DNA of 64,000 nt, from positions 226,763 through 290,762 of the forward strand of contig NZ_JAOAOQ010000002.1 in NCBI RefSeq assembly GCF_030398385.1. Reading direction: 5' to 3'. The position numbers and the translations under genes were made by a program. Shown piece after piece: positions 26,902 to 35,334 of the stretch (the first letter of the stretch is position 1; every line of letters begins with the position of its first letter). Under the pieces are notes generated by a model that was not told the origin of the DNA, searched no databases, and was given only the letters and a program-made list of their open reading frames with translations. Source of the DNA: Aquibium sp. ELW1220 (GTDB lineage Bacteria; Pseudomonadota; Alphaproteobacteria; Rhizobiales; Rhizobiaceae).

Positions 26902-27414
26902 ATGACGTTTCACGATCGCGGCACGAGTTGGTTTCTGGCCCAGTTGAAGGCGAACAGCGGTCACATCGCCGAGCGCAATCTCAAGCGGCAAGGCTTTCGG
27001 ACTTTCCTGCCGATGGAAAACGCAACGAGACAGGTGCGGGGCAAGTTCGTCAACGCGCTGCGGCCGCTGTTTCCGGGCTATGTCTTCGTGGCCTTTGACA
27101 TCACGATGGGCCATTGGCGGGCGGTCAATTCGACATACGGGATTACCCGGCTGGTCAGCTTCGGCAAGGATCCGGCGCCAGTGCCGCTCGACATCATCAG
27201 CCAGTTGATGCTGCGCTGCGACGCCTCCGGCAAACTCCTGGCGCCAAAGCTCCTGAAGCCCGGCGATCAGGTGCGGCTTACGACGGGTCCCTTTGCGGAT
27301 TTCGTGGCGACCGTCGAGTCCATCGCGGCCGACCGGCGCGTGTTTGTCTTGATGGAGATCATGGGCGGCGAGACCCGCGTCGCGGTTCCGGTCGAACAGC
27401 TGCGCATCGCATGA
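26902..27414 (+). CDS. RfaH-like NusG paralogue (transcription antiterminator)
   Basis: A 170-residue protein; the ATG preceded by GGAGAGG is chosen. The NGN domain covers about residues 8-110 (TSWFLAQLKANSGHIAERN, GFRTFLPMENATRQ, RPLFPGYVFVAFD, TYGITRLVSFG). A short linker leads to the KOW domain (LLKPGDQVRLTTGPFADFVA, about 118-170). The NLKRQGFRTFLPM wording is that of specialised paralogues such as RfaH, not of housekeeping NusG. These factors bind RNA polymerase and let long surface-polysaccharide operons be transcribed to the end. The EPS locus immediately upstream is the likely target. Confidence 0.88.
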   Translation: MTFHDRGTSWFLAQLKANSGHIAERNLKRQGFRTFLPMENATRQVRGKFVNALRPLFPGYVFVAFDITMGHWRAVNSTYGITRLVSFGKDPAPVPLDIISQLMLRCDASGKLLAPKLLKPGDQVRLTTGPFADFVATVESIAADRRVFVLMEIMGGETRVAVPVEQLRIA

Positions 27415-27469
27415 AGCACCACCATCTGGCTCGTGGCGCCGAGAATGCACACCGGAGGGACCGCTATTG

Positions 27470-27730
27470 GCGTTCGCGGCCGTCCCGGACGGTACGAGGC
27501 GGACCGATACGGCGCGGATCGGTTGCATTGATCGCCAGACGCCATAGAACTGGGTGCGACGGTTCAACGCGGCAGGCCCCGATGGTCTTCTCGATCGGTC
27601 GGCGGGTCCGCCATCGCGGCTGTCGCCCGAGCGGCGGGCTGACCTGGCCGCAAAAGTCGAGGAGGGTCCTGACCGCGCCGTCAAAGGCTTCATGCGCTGG
27701 CGGCATGTCGACCCGAGGCGCATCATTGGA
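27470..27730 (+). pseudogene. Remnant of an IS630-family transposase
   Basis: The plus frame reads ARIGCIDRQTP, a TAG stop, then NWVRRFNAAGPDGLLDRSAG and LSPERRADLAAKVEEGPD. This matches the helix-turn-helix start of IS630-type transposases (usual form DRQTLRDWVHRFN.EGPDGL). The stop, the missing front and the absence of the DDE domain show that only a fragment is left. No inverted repeats were found. It fills the space between the NusG paralogue and the VanZ-like gene. Confidence 0.75.
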
Positions 27731-27776
27731 GCGTTTCCAGGTAGCCTGCACTGCCGGCGGCCCAAATCCGCACCAT

Positions 27777-28193
27777 TCAGGTGGACGCGACGCGGTTCAT
27801 GCGCTTGAGCAGGACTGGCCAGAGCACGGCACCCAGCGCCAGGCCGCCAGCCACTCCGGCCAGCGAGGCGGCGAAGTCTAGGATCGATGCAGTGCGACCT
27901 GGAACAAAAATCTGCATAATCTCAACGCCGCCTGCTACCACCGACAAGGCAAGGGCCGACCAGATCAGGGAGCGAAAGGCCAGCGACGCCGTCAGACCCG
28001 CCACGAGGAAGGCCAGTAAGTGGGCTACCTTGTCGTTGAACAGGAAGAAGGATTGCACCTGCATCTGCTGAATGTGGCCGAACGAGGCTAGCCAGGCGAT
28101 GCACCCCACCTCCACCACAAGAGCAGTCTTTGCGGCAAGGCGCAGGCGCGGAGAAGCGAGGGCGGCGAGTCGGGAAACTTCGGATGACGTCAT
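27777..28193 (-). CDS. VanZ-like membrane protein
   Basis: A 138-residue integral membrane protein with about four helices (residues 20-42, 53-73, 74-92, 105-130). Diagnostic pieces are FLFNDKVAHLLAFLVAGL, with the conserved Asp-Lys-His group, and EIMQIFVPGRTASILDF, with the conserved Gln and Asp. VanZ family members affect teicoplanin sensitivity or cell-envelope properties, but most have no known role. It points away from alkB and toward the IS630 remnant; no operon partner is evident. Confidence 0.87.
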   Translation of the reverse strand: MTSSEVSRLAALASPRLRLAAKTALVVEVGCIAWLASFGHIQQMQVQSFFLFNDKVAHLLAFLVAGLTASLAFRSLIWSALALSVVAGGVEIMQIFVPGRTASILDFAASLAGVAGGLALGAVLWPVLLKRMNRVAST

Positions 28194-28408
28194 CAGGGCT
28201 CCGCTGTCCTGCCGATCATCTCACTGCAAACCGTATGCGGTCGCGATCCTGCCTTCGCACCGGAGTGTCATTACACTCACCGCCGAAGAGTCTTTCCGCA
28301 ACTTCACCGCCGATCTCATCGCCGAACTCCTTCGGCAATACGGGAGCGGTGCCTTGCCGGCGGCAGTGGACGGTATAGACTGTAGTATCTTGCCAGCGGG
28401 GCTGTCGC

Positions 28409-29533
28409 ATGAGCATGAGGTCGCAAAGCCTGACGAGGGGCGTGCTATGGCGGCACGACAAGCGCTGGCTGTGGCTGCTGTCAGTCCTGTCACCTGCCAT
28501 GCCAGGGGTCGGAGCAATGATGCTACTGGCGGGTGGGGATCCGCTCTGGTCGTGGTTCTCGCTGGCCTATGGCTACGGCGCACTGACGCTGCTGGACGTC
28601 ATTGTCGGCGAGGATCCCTTTAACCCGCCCTCGGATAAGGTCGAGGAGCTAGCACAAGACCCGTGGTATCGAGGGCTACTCTTTCTGGCGCTGCCCGTCT
28701 ACTGGCTTTCCCTGATCCTGTCGGCTGTCGCGGTCGGAACGCTTGACCTGCCGCTATGGGCCTTTGCCGGGGTCACGCTCGGCGCCGGCGCGATGTCGGG
28801 AACCGCTCTCGTCGTCGGCCACGAACTCGGTCACAAATCCGATCGCGTCGACCAGATCGCGGCCAAGTTGGCCTGCGCGCTCAGCGGCTATGCGCATTTC
28901 TGCATCGAGCACAATCGAGGCCATCATGTGCAGGTGGCGACGCCGGAAGATCCGGCATCGGCGCGCTATGGCGAGAGCCTCTATGCCTTCGCGCTGCGCG
29001 AACTGCCGGGCGCCTTCAAACGCGGCTGGGGTCTGGAGACGGCGCGCCTTGACCGCAAGGGGCTGCCCTTCTGGCACTGGCGCAACGATCTCCTCCAAGG
29101 CTATACGCTGCATCTGGCGCTGGTTGCCGCAGCGACCGCGGCCTTCGGCTGGATCATGCTGCCCTTTTTCCTGATCCACGACATCTTCGCTTGGTGGCAA
29201 CTCACCATGGCCAATTATGTCGAGCATTATGGGCTTCTGCGCCAGAAGCGGGCCGACGGGCGGTACGAATCCTGCGAGCCGCGCCATTCCTGGAACACAA
29301 ACCACATCGTGTCCAACCTCGTGCTGTTCCACTTGCAGCGCCATTCGGATCACCATGCCAATCCGCTGCGTCCCTATCAGGCGCTGCGCAATTTCGACGA
29401 CCTGCCGCGCCTGCCCTCTGGCTATCCTGGGTCGTTCCTGCTTGCGTCCATCCCGCCGCTCTGGTTTGCCGTCATGAATCCGAAAGCGTTGGCTTGGGCC
29501 GGAAACGATGCGACGCGCCTGAATCGGGGCTGA
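28409..29533 (+). CDS. alkB: Alkane 1-monooxygenase (AlkB)
   Basis: A 374-residue membrane diiron hydroxylase that converts n-alkanes to 1-alkanols using electrons from rubredoxin. All histidine boxes are present: HELGHK (138-143), EHNRGHH (167-173) and LQRHSDHHAN (309-318), plus the AlkB-specific NYVEHYGL (269-276). About six membrane helices lie between them. The length is slightly below the 400-residue norm but no box is missing. No rubredoxin or rubredoxin reductase gene is next to it, so electron partners must lie elsewhere. The gene is monocistronic in this window. Confidence 0.93.
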   Translation: MSMRSQSLTRGVLWRHDKRWLWLLSVLSPAMPGVGAMMLLAGGDPLWSWFSLAYGYGALTLLDVIVGEDPFNPPSDKVEELAQDPWYRGLLFLALPVYWLSLILSAVAVGTLDLPLWAFAGVTLGAGAMSGTALVVGHELGHKSDRVDQIAAKLACALSGYAHFCIEHNRGHHVQVATPEDPASARYGESLYAFALRELPGAFKRGWGLETARLDRKGLPFWHWRNDLLQGYTLHLALVAAATAAFGWIMLPFFLIHDIFAWWQLTMANYVEHYGLLRQKRADGRYESCEPRHSWNTNHIVSNLVLFHLQRHSDHHANPLRPYQALRNFDDLPRLPSGYPGSFLLASIPPLWFAVMNPKALAWAGNDATRLNRG

Positions 29534-30122
29534 CGGAGCGATCCCAGTTGGCTTGCCTATGGCACGTTCTGGCCCTCGCTCGCCTGGCACGGCGGTGGGG
29601 TGGTTGTCGGACCGCGTCACACTCCGTATTGTGATCCGTATCTAATTGAGCAGGGCTTGCTGCTCGCTTCAGTTTTCGCGCAATTTTCAAAAATACTATA
29701 GTTTTCAATGCCCTGAGCGGCGGATTCGCCGTGAAGATTGTATTTTTTTGAGTCAATACACCGCCACTTGCAGTTACCGAACTCGTTTAGGTGCTCTCGC
29801 GGAGCCCTTTTTTCTTTATATTTCAAAGGGGTTTAGCCAAGGCGACCGGCCTTCAGAGACTGGCAAAACGCCAAAAATCGGTCTCTGAACGCTCCACGTC
29901 TCTTTCCGACCGGCCCTCAGGTCGAGCACAACGGTCGGAAAGTATGCTGCATTAACAGTGACTTGCAGATTTCGGGAAACCGTTGTGTTCGGAACTGCAT
30001 ATGGTGCCAAAATCGGATACGAATCCGAGGTACGGTGGCGTTTGACCGCGTTAACAACGTCGATTGTCAAAGTCGTCGGTTGCATATAATTTCGAACGGA
30101 TGGCAGGGCTGGGGAGCTTTTT
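29534..30122. other. 589-bp non-coding stretch with two strong hairpins
   Basis: No credible gene. The notable content is two adjacent perfect inverted repeats, listed separately, lying about 180-270 bases before the small secreted protein gene. AT-rich sequence around 29,680-29,830 and 30,060-30,120 could hold promoters. A ribosome-binding-like GGGGAG lies ten bases before the next ATG. Confidence 0.5.
29852..29942. repeat. Two consecutive hairpins (9-bp and 11-bp perfect stems)
   Basis: First: arms TTCAGAGAC (29852-29860) and GTCTCTGAA (29881-29889), with an inner TGGC/GCCA hairpin in the loop. Second: arms CTTTCCGACCG (29902-29912) and CGGTCGGAAAG (29932-29942). The spacing is 12 bases. 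No T-run follows either stem on the plus strand, so simple intrinsic termination is unlikely. They may be a structured RNA, a palindromic repeat family, or operators. Confidence 0.6.
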
Positions 30123-30392
30123 ATGCAGATCGCACGTCATTTGGGTTTCGCAGTGATAACCGGGTTTTCACTAGCAACGCTCGGGACAATCGCCATCATA
30201 CCAGCTGACGCTGCCACATGGGAATGTTCAGCCAAGGGACTCAAGAGCTACCGCTACACGGGTGGCAGTTCCGCCATGATCCACCTGAGCGCCTATTCAA
30301 GCGGCGGCACATACCGTGTTACCAAAGTGAGTGCCACGAAGGTCACAGGCAAGACGCAGGACGGCACGGCCTTCACCTGCGTCCTGAAGTGA
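30123..30392 (+). CDS. Small secreted protein of unknown function
   Basis: An 89-residue protein with a clear signal peptide: basic start MQIARH, hydrophobic core LGFAVITGFSLATLGTIAII and cleavage site around ADA-ATW. The mature part is about 57 residues with two cysteines (ATWECSAKG and AFTCVLK) that could form a disulphide. It is otherwise rich in Ser, Thr and Gly. It is likely periplasmic or secreted. No family is recognised, and no neighbour shares its direction closely enough to suggest an operon. Confidence 0.75.
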   Translation: MQIARHLGFAVITGFSLATLGTIAIIPADAATWECSAKGLKSYRYTGGSSAMIHLSAYSSGGTYRVTKVSATKVTGKTQDGTAFTCVLK

Positions 30393-30611
30393 TCACCAAC
30401 TGATATCAGTTCGAAGTATTGTGTCGTTGCGATTGCCGTGGGATGGCGCAGCGAGAGCGAAGCCGGCGTACGTCATGAGATGCATATCCAGCGACGTGCT
30501 CGAGAGGCCGACAATTCATGTTCATCTTTCCAAGCCGTTAAGCTCGATGAATGTTCGCGGAACGCCCGGCAGGCAGCGATGTCAAGCAAGTGCTGACGCG
30601 AGAGGCAGCCG

Positions 30612-31718
30612 GTGAGAATCGCGGTCATCTCTGCTTTCCCGTTCCTCTCAAACCCGGGGATGATCACCGTCGACCGGGCGCTGATCGATGTGCTACAATA
30701 CTCAGGTATCGAATGCGAAATAGACTTCTTCTGCCTGGAGAAGTCGTTCACGCTTGATCTCGGCTATGTCGAGATCGACTACAACCTGCTGGACGGTGCG
30801 GATCAGCTTGCCACGTTCGATCGCATCCTGTTCTGGGGCGATTTCCTGCACTGGAAGAACTACGTCCTGCGAGACGTCGCGCCGCGGATGGTCAGAAGCG
30901 GGGCAGCCGATTGCTCGGCGGCCGTTGTGGATGCCTGGTACCAGCGGTTGATGCTCGAAGGGCGCGAAGACCTCCAGCGCAAGTCGATTGTCTTCGGATC
31001 CACGATCTATGCGCTCACCGCGACGGATCTGGCCGACGGACGCTATGTCGCTGCGCTGTCGTCACTATACGCGAATGCCCGCCTCGTGCGGCTGCGCGAC
31101 GTCATGTCGGCCGGATTCGCCGCGCAACTTGTCGGCGACGGCCGCGATTACCTAGGTTGCGACTGCGCATTCTTCCTGAAGCGGCGCGAGATAACCGTTG
31201 GAGATCGCCCCGCACCATCTGGCGAAGTCGTGGTCGCCTTCGGACGGTCTGGCTCCACGATGCTCTACCGAGGATTTACTGAACGCATTGCCGAAATGGC
31301 CGGCAGGAGAACGCTCGACCTCGGCTGGTTGGACCGGACCGCCCCCCTTGAGATCGACCACAGGATCGACGTCGTCCGCAATGCCGCCTTCGTGGTGACC
31401 GACATTTACCACGTCGCGGTGACAGCGATGCGAGAGGGCACACCGCTCCTCTGCTTCGCGCGCGGTACCGCGGCCACCGACTCGACCTTGTCTGACAAGA
31501 AAAAGGAGATCCTGATGAGCCAGCATTTCGCGCGCCGCAATCTCGTGCATCAGGAGATCATCCATCTCACCTCATCCAGCGACAAGACGGCCAAAGCGCT
31601 GGTGGACCAGTGTCTCGAAACGATACGCGATCAAAATCATCAGCGTGCGATCTCGACAGGCCTGCGTCGCCATGTCGATCGGCAGGTCAAAAGCCTCCAT
31701 GCCGCCATATTCGGGTGA
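30612..31718 (+). CDS. Polysaccharide pyruvyltransferase-like protein
   Basis: A 368-residue protein starting with GTG. Two Rossmann-like halves are apparent: RIAVISAFPFLSNPGMITV at the start, and a C-terminal part with VVVAFGRSGSTMLYRGF. The segment FVVTDIYHVAVTAMREGTPLL is the most telling: the same position in pyruvyltransferase-fold enzymes (CsaB/ExoV type) carries a D-x-H-x-x-x-x-A pattern. It would add ketal-linked pyruvate, or use the fold as a glycosyltransferase. It converges on a sulfotransferase gene, nine bases apart, so both probably modify a surface glycan. Confidence 0.66.
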   Translation: MRIAVISAFPFLSNPGMITVDRALIDVLQYSGIECEIDFFCLEKSFTLDLGYVEIDYNLLDGADQLATFDRILFWGDFLHWKNYVLRDVAPRMVRSGAADCSAAVVDAWYQRLMLEGREDLQRKSIVFGSTIYALTATDLADGRYVAALSSLYANARLVRLRDVMSAGFAAQLVGDGRDYLGCDCAFFLKRREITVGDRPAPSGEVVVAFGRSGSTMLYRGFTERIAEMAGRRTLDLGWLDRTAPLEIDHRIDVVRNAAFVVTDIYHVAVTAMREGTPLLCFARGTAATDSTLSDKKKEILMSQHFARRNLVHQEIIHLTSSSDKTAKALVDQCLETIRDQNHQRAISTGLRRHVDRQVKSLHAAIFG

Positions 31719-31727
31719 TGGGTCGGG

Positions 31728-32594
31728 TCACCGTGCCGAGGGTAGATAAGCTTCGCGGCGCTCAGCCGCAAAATGCTCGAGAACGTCGCCATAGGTCGTC
31801 AGGATTTCGTGCTTGAGCGCGCGGTCGATCGGATAGGCGCTTCCCCGTTCCTGGACGACGAGGTCCGCCAGGATGTGTTCGTCAATGGTTTCGCCGATCA
31901 GCGCCGCGATCGCTTTGACGACCCGACCCGGATCGGCGACGACGGCCTCGCTCGAGATTTCGAGCGGTCGTATCCCATGCTCGGCGAACGCCATCTTCCA
32001 GAAGCGTTCGCTGTCGATCACGAGCCGGCAGGCACGCTCCACAGATTCACGATCGAGGCGAAGGTCGAGGATCCGAAATTGCGTGCTCGTCTCGGAGAAT
32101 GACCAGCGGTTCGTGGTAGCCGCGGTGACGAGACTTGCGACCTGGGCGGCGAACCCCTCGCGAAAGAGATGGATGAAGTGGTTCTGGACTGACGCGTCAA
32201 AGCCCTTGGGATGTACTTTGTTGAAGAACCGGGTCTGAGCAGCCATCAGCTTGGCAGCGAAAAACCCGCCGGAAGTCCGACGACGCAGAAGCTCGCGACC
32301 GTAGGCGAGGCGCGCGGCCGCGCCGGCGCTCGGGTCACCGCGAACGCCCCACCTCGCCGCCAGAATTCTGGCGACGTGGGCGCTATAATACTCGTTCGGG
32401 ATGCCCCAACCTTGCCCGATCATAAGGCGGCAAAGCGTGAAACTCGCAGTTCTCGGCGAGGTGCATAGGTAGATCGCCTTTGTCGCTGGTCCCTCGTCGC
32501 TGTCGAACCGTGGCGAAACCAACTGATGGATGTCGAGCCGGTTCAACTCAGATCGACTTTCACCGTGAAACGCAGGGAGCGCTCGAAGGTGCAA
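31728..32594 (-). CDS. Stf0-like sulfotransferase
   Basis: Up to 288 residues, transferring sulphate from PAPS to a sugar or lipid. The 5'-phosphosulphate loop is IYLCTSPRTASFTLC, followed by helices with MIGQGWGIPNEYY as in trehalose 2-sulfotransferase Stf0. The 3'-phosphate region likely lies in the SFSETSTQFRILDLRL part. The ATG overlaps the upstream GT2 gene by 52 bases; a TTG giving LVSPRFDSDEGP would start 20 bases after that gene and is an alternative. With the GT2 and hydrolase genes it forms a three-gene minus-strand operon. Confidence 0.8.
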   Translation of the reverse strand: MHLRALPAFHGESRSELNRLDIHQLVSPRFDSDEGPATKAIYLCTSPRTASFTLCRLMIGQGWGIPNEYYSAHVARILAARWGVRGDPSAGAAARLAYGRELLRRRTSGGFFAAKLMAAQTRFFNKVHPKGFDASVQNHFIHLFREGFAAQVASLVTAATTNRWSFSETSTQFRILDLRLDRESVERACRLVIDSERFWKMAFAEHGIRPLEISSEAVVADPGRVVKAIAALIGETIDEHILADLVVQERGSAYPIDRALKHEILTTYGDVLEHFAAERREAYLPSAR

Positions 32595-33370
32595 TTGGCG
32601 ATGAACGGCGGCGAATCGATCTTTGGCAATGGAATTTCGATGAAAGCGCCGTCGCTGAAGACATCCTTCGACCGGAACAGATCATCAATCCGCTTCCACA
32701 ATTCGCGACGGAAACGCAAGTCGATGTCGGCCTTCATCTCGAACCGCATGAGGAGGCTCTTGATCTCCCGATAGAGCTTGCCCTTGGCGAAGGACAGTTT
32801 CCGGCCAACGCCGTAATTCGCGACGCGTTCGTCATTGGAATGCTCTATGATGCAGGAAACCCCGGCCTCTGGCAGGACATGCCGTTGATAGCCCATCAGT
32901 TGCAGTCGGTGGTAGAGATCGACGTCTTCGCCGCAATAACCCTGCATGACTTCATCATAGCCGGCAACTTCGTCAAAGGCGCTCCGCTCAACGACGCAGG
33001 TGCCTCGAACGTCGTTGCGGAAAACAAACTCGGCGAAGTGCTCCTTGGGGATGCCGCGTACCAAGTCCAAGAAGTCCGGCGCCAGCACGATGTCAGCATC
33101 TACGAAGACCAGCTTTGCCCCATTAGCGCGTCTCGCGCCGGCATTCCGGGCGACGGAAGCGTTGAAGAGCGGTTGACCGTCGATCTCGACGATCCGGACG
33201 CCGGGATGATTCGCGCGAACGTAGTGACGGGTTCCCTCCGGGCAGTCGAAATCGACCACCACTACCTCGCAGCCGGCAAAAGCGGTGAGCTGCGGCAAGG
33301 TTTGCTTCAAATGGCCAAGGCGGCCCTTGCAGGTCGTTATGAACGAAATATCGGGAATGGGATCAGACAT
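32543..33370 (-). CDS. GT2-family glycosyltransferase, galactosyltransferase-like
   Basis: A 275-residue protein; the ATG giving MSDPIPDISFITTCKGR overlaps the hydrolase stop by eight bases. Motifs: ISFITTCKGRLGHLKQTL, VVVDFDCPEGTRHYV, FNASVARNAGARRANG and the acids LVFVDADIVL. The acceptor part MQGYCGEDVDLYHRLQLMG resembles the N-acetylgalactosaminyltransferase-type C-terminal domain (glyco_transf_7C). It probably builds a glycan later sulphated by the downstream enzyme. Donor unknown. Confidence 0.87.
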   Translation of the reverse strand: MSDPIPDISFITTCKGRLGHLKQTLPQLTAFAGCEVVVVDFDCPEGTRHYVRANHPGVRIVEIDGQPLFNASVARNAGARRANGAKLVFVDADIVLAPDFLDLVRGIPKEHFAEFVFRNDVRGTCVVERSAFDEVAGYDEVMQGYCGEDVDLYHRLQLMGYQRHVLPEAGVSCIIEHSNDERVANYGVGRKLSFAKGKLYREIKSLLMRFEMKADIDLRFRRELWKRIDDLFRSKDVFSDGAFIEIPLPKIDSPPFIANCTFERSLRFTVKVDLS

Positions 33371-34181
33371 CGGCGAGCCAGCGGTTGATCGTCTCCGAAA
33401 CCATGTCGGTCTCGGTGACATGTACGAAATGACCACCACTTACCACTGCGATCGAGACCTGTGCGCCGCCAAACTGCGCCGAACGTTCGAAGGTGCCCGC
33501 CAAGATGTATGGATCGGCGGCACCGTAGACCAGCAGGAACGGTGCCGGCCCTGACGGCAGCCCTTCGAGGCACATGTCGCGAGCACGTGGATAGTTCTGA
33601 TTGTAATAGCTGGCCATGGCGAATGAAGACGAACGCTCGAGAGCGGCAACAAGCCGTGTCCTGTGGGTCTCATCATTGCACCAGTAGGCGAGCCGATCCA
33701 TCTCGAAGACCTCATGCCGATCCCGCGCGGCAATCGTTCGTGCATAAGCAGACGCTTGCCACTGGCCGTCATCGGCCATGCCGGCGAACAAGGCGGACGG
33801 ATGCGGCGCGGCGATCGACACGAAAGCACGGAACTTGGGGGCTGCCATCATCCACAGCCACCACGCCACCGCTCCTCCCCAGTCATGGCCGACGAAGACC
33901 ATGTCTGAAGCGCCTAAGTTACTGGCCAGATCCGAAAAATCTCGGGCGACGTCAAGGATACGATAGGCTTCGGGAGCGGCCAACGGCGGGGTCCCGTTGT
34001 AGCCGCGCAGGTCAAAGAAGACGTTCGTTCCCGTAGGATTCAAGCGTTTCGACAGAGGTATCAGGCTTTCCCAGAAATCTGGAAAACCATGCAGGAAAAC
34101 GAATACAGGACCACCGTCACCGATGGTCCTGTACGTTGTCAGGTTGTTTGGGCGCCGAAGGCAATATTCACGGACGCCCAA
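33363..34181 (-). CDS. Alpha/beta hydrolase, epoxide hydrolase/dehalogenase-like
   Basis: A 272-residue protein. The oxyanion motif is FVFLHGFPDFWESL. The nucleophile elbow VFVGHDWGGAVAWW places an aspartate as nucleophile, as in epoxide hydrolases and haloalkane or fluoroacetate dehalogenases, not serine esterases. The catalytic histidine is probably in VVSGGHFVHVTE and the acid in VYGAADPYILAG. It is cytoplasmic, without a signal peptide. It heads an operon with a GT2 and a sulfotransferase, an odd company for a hydrolase of this type; the substrate is not evident. Confidence 0.86.
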   Translation of the reverse strand: MGVREYCLRRPNNLTTYRTIGDGGPVFVFLHGFPDFWESLIPLSKRLNPTGTNVFFDLRGYNGTPPLAAPEAYRILDVARDFSDLASNLGASDMVFVGHDWGGAVAWWLWMMAAPKFRAFVSIAAPHPSALFAGMADDGQWQASAYARTIAARDRHEVFEMDRLAYWCNDETHRTRLVAALERSSSFAMASYYNQNYPRARDMCLEGLPSGPAPFLLVYGAADPYILAGTFERSAQFGGAQVSIAVVSGGHFVHVTETDMVSETINRWLADV

Positions 34182-34212
34182 TGCGACCCCAGCACACTCG
34201 AAAGCGCGACGA

Positions 34213-35079
34213 TCAGAATTTCAGTTTCAGACCAACGAAGGGGCCGTGGATCAGTATATCATCGCCCTCACCAGAGCCCGTTACGTTCCACAGCTGCTGC
34301 CCTCGGTAGCCAACGATCACCTCAGTTCCGTCATTCGGCTTGAATGATACGCCAGCTGAACCGGTTATCTCGGCAAGCCAATCGTTTTCATTTTGGCTTT
34401 CACCATACTCGACATTGTACTGATAAAGATCATCGAAAATTTGGTAATCGATGCTGGCACCGTTCTTGCGCTGACCGTACATGGCAGAACCGGACACCGC
34501 ACCAACGACGCCCCATGTCCCACCCAAGCGAGCTTCAACGCCAACACGAGGACCTGCCCCGAGAAACTCGGTGGTCCCGACCTTGCCAACGGCTACGCCA
34601 TAGTTGCCGTTAGACGCGCTGAAATCGCTTCCTTGGTCCAGCTTCAAATGCATTCCACGCACGCCCGCGAAGAAGCGGGCCTCAAAGTTGTTCCGCTGGA
34701 CGCGTCGACCGATGTCAAAGTCAACCGATTGCATCCCGAAGCTGGTGCTTTGGCTGACCGTGCCAATCCCACCGATAAAATTGTCGCCGTAGCTTTCCTC
34801 GTTGTCCAGGAACTGTGTCACAGTTCCAGTGATGCGCCAATCATAGGGGGAGGACGCGTCGAATGCCCGCCCGACGGCAATCGCACCATAGCCGCCCATA
34901 TCATTACCGAAGTCCAGCGGCCCGCCCACCTTTCCGATCGCCTTCGAATAATCGGAGAGCGTCAAGCCGCCCTCTGTCATGATCTCGAGCGACGGATAGC
35001 TATCATCGGCGGAGGCAACGGCAGGCGCCGCGATCGCCGCGGCACCCGCCGCAACGAGCTTGATTGTTCTTCCAGACAT
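34213..35079 (-). CDS. Outer membrane beta-barrel protein, Lpg1974 family-like
   Basis: A 288-residue protein; start MSGRTIKLVAAG is chosen because it directly yields a signal peptide (cleavage near VASA-DD) and a GGAG lies upstream. Alternating aromatic/hydrophobic beta-strands fill the mature part (RNNFEARFFAGVRGMHLKL, GAGPRVGVEARLGG, TEVIVGYRGQQLWNV). The last residue is phenylalanine in FVGLKLKF, the BAM recognition end. It resembles Legionella Lpg1974-type pore proteins. It may be involved in uptake or export. It is divergent from the P450 operon. Confidence 0.85.
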   Translation of the reverse strand: MSGRTIKLVAAGAAAIAAPAVASADDSYPSLEIMTEGGLTLSDYSKAIGKVGGPLDFGNDMGGYGAIAVGRAFDASSPYDWRITGTVTQFLDNEESYGDNFIGGIGTVSQSTSFGMQSVDFDIGRRVQRNNFEARFFAGVRGMHLKLDQGSDFSASNGNYGVAVGKVGTTEFLGAGPRVGVEARLGGTWGVVGAVSGSAMYGQRKNGASIDYQIFDDLYQYNVEYGESQNENDWLAEITGSAGVSFKPNDGTEVIVGYRGQQLWNVTGSGEGDDILIHGPFVGLKLKF

Positions 35080-35334
35080 ACCGTCGCGACGCTCCATGTT
35101 GCTTTCCCAAGATTGGACCAATGATTGCATTTTGCCCTGTCGAAACCTCTCCTGCAAGAACCGCCCGCGTGTGCAGACGCAGGGATTAGGTTTTCTTGCC
35201 GAGTGTGGCCCGTGCGCAACAGGTGCGCCGCATGTCCCGAGGAAGCTGTTGCGTCGGTCTTGCTTTGTGAGATAAGCGGTGCCGCCGTCAGGCGGGTTGC
35301 ATGTCCTCGCGACGGTTGCCGGCGGAGGGGATTG

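Noticed and set aside
29816..30085. 89-codon minus-strand frame over the two hairpins
   Set aside because: No ribosome binding site or family; both inverted repeats lie within it, which suggests structured non-coding DNA.
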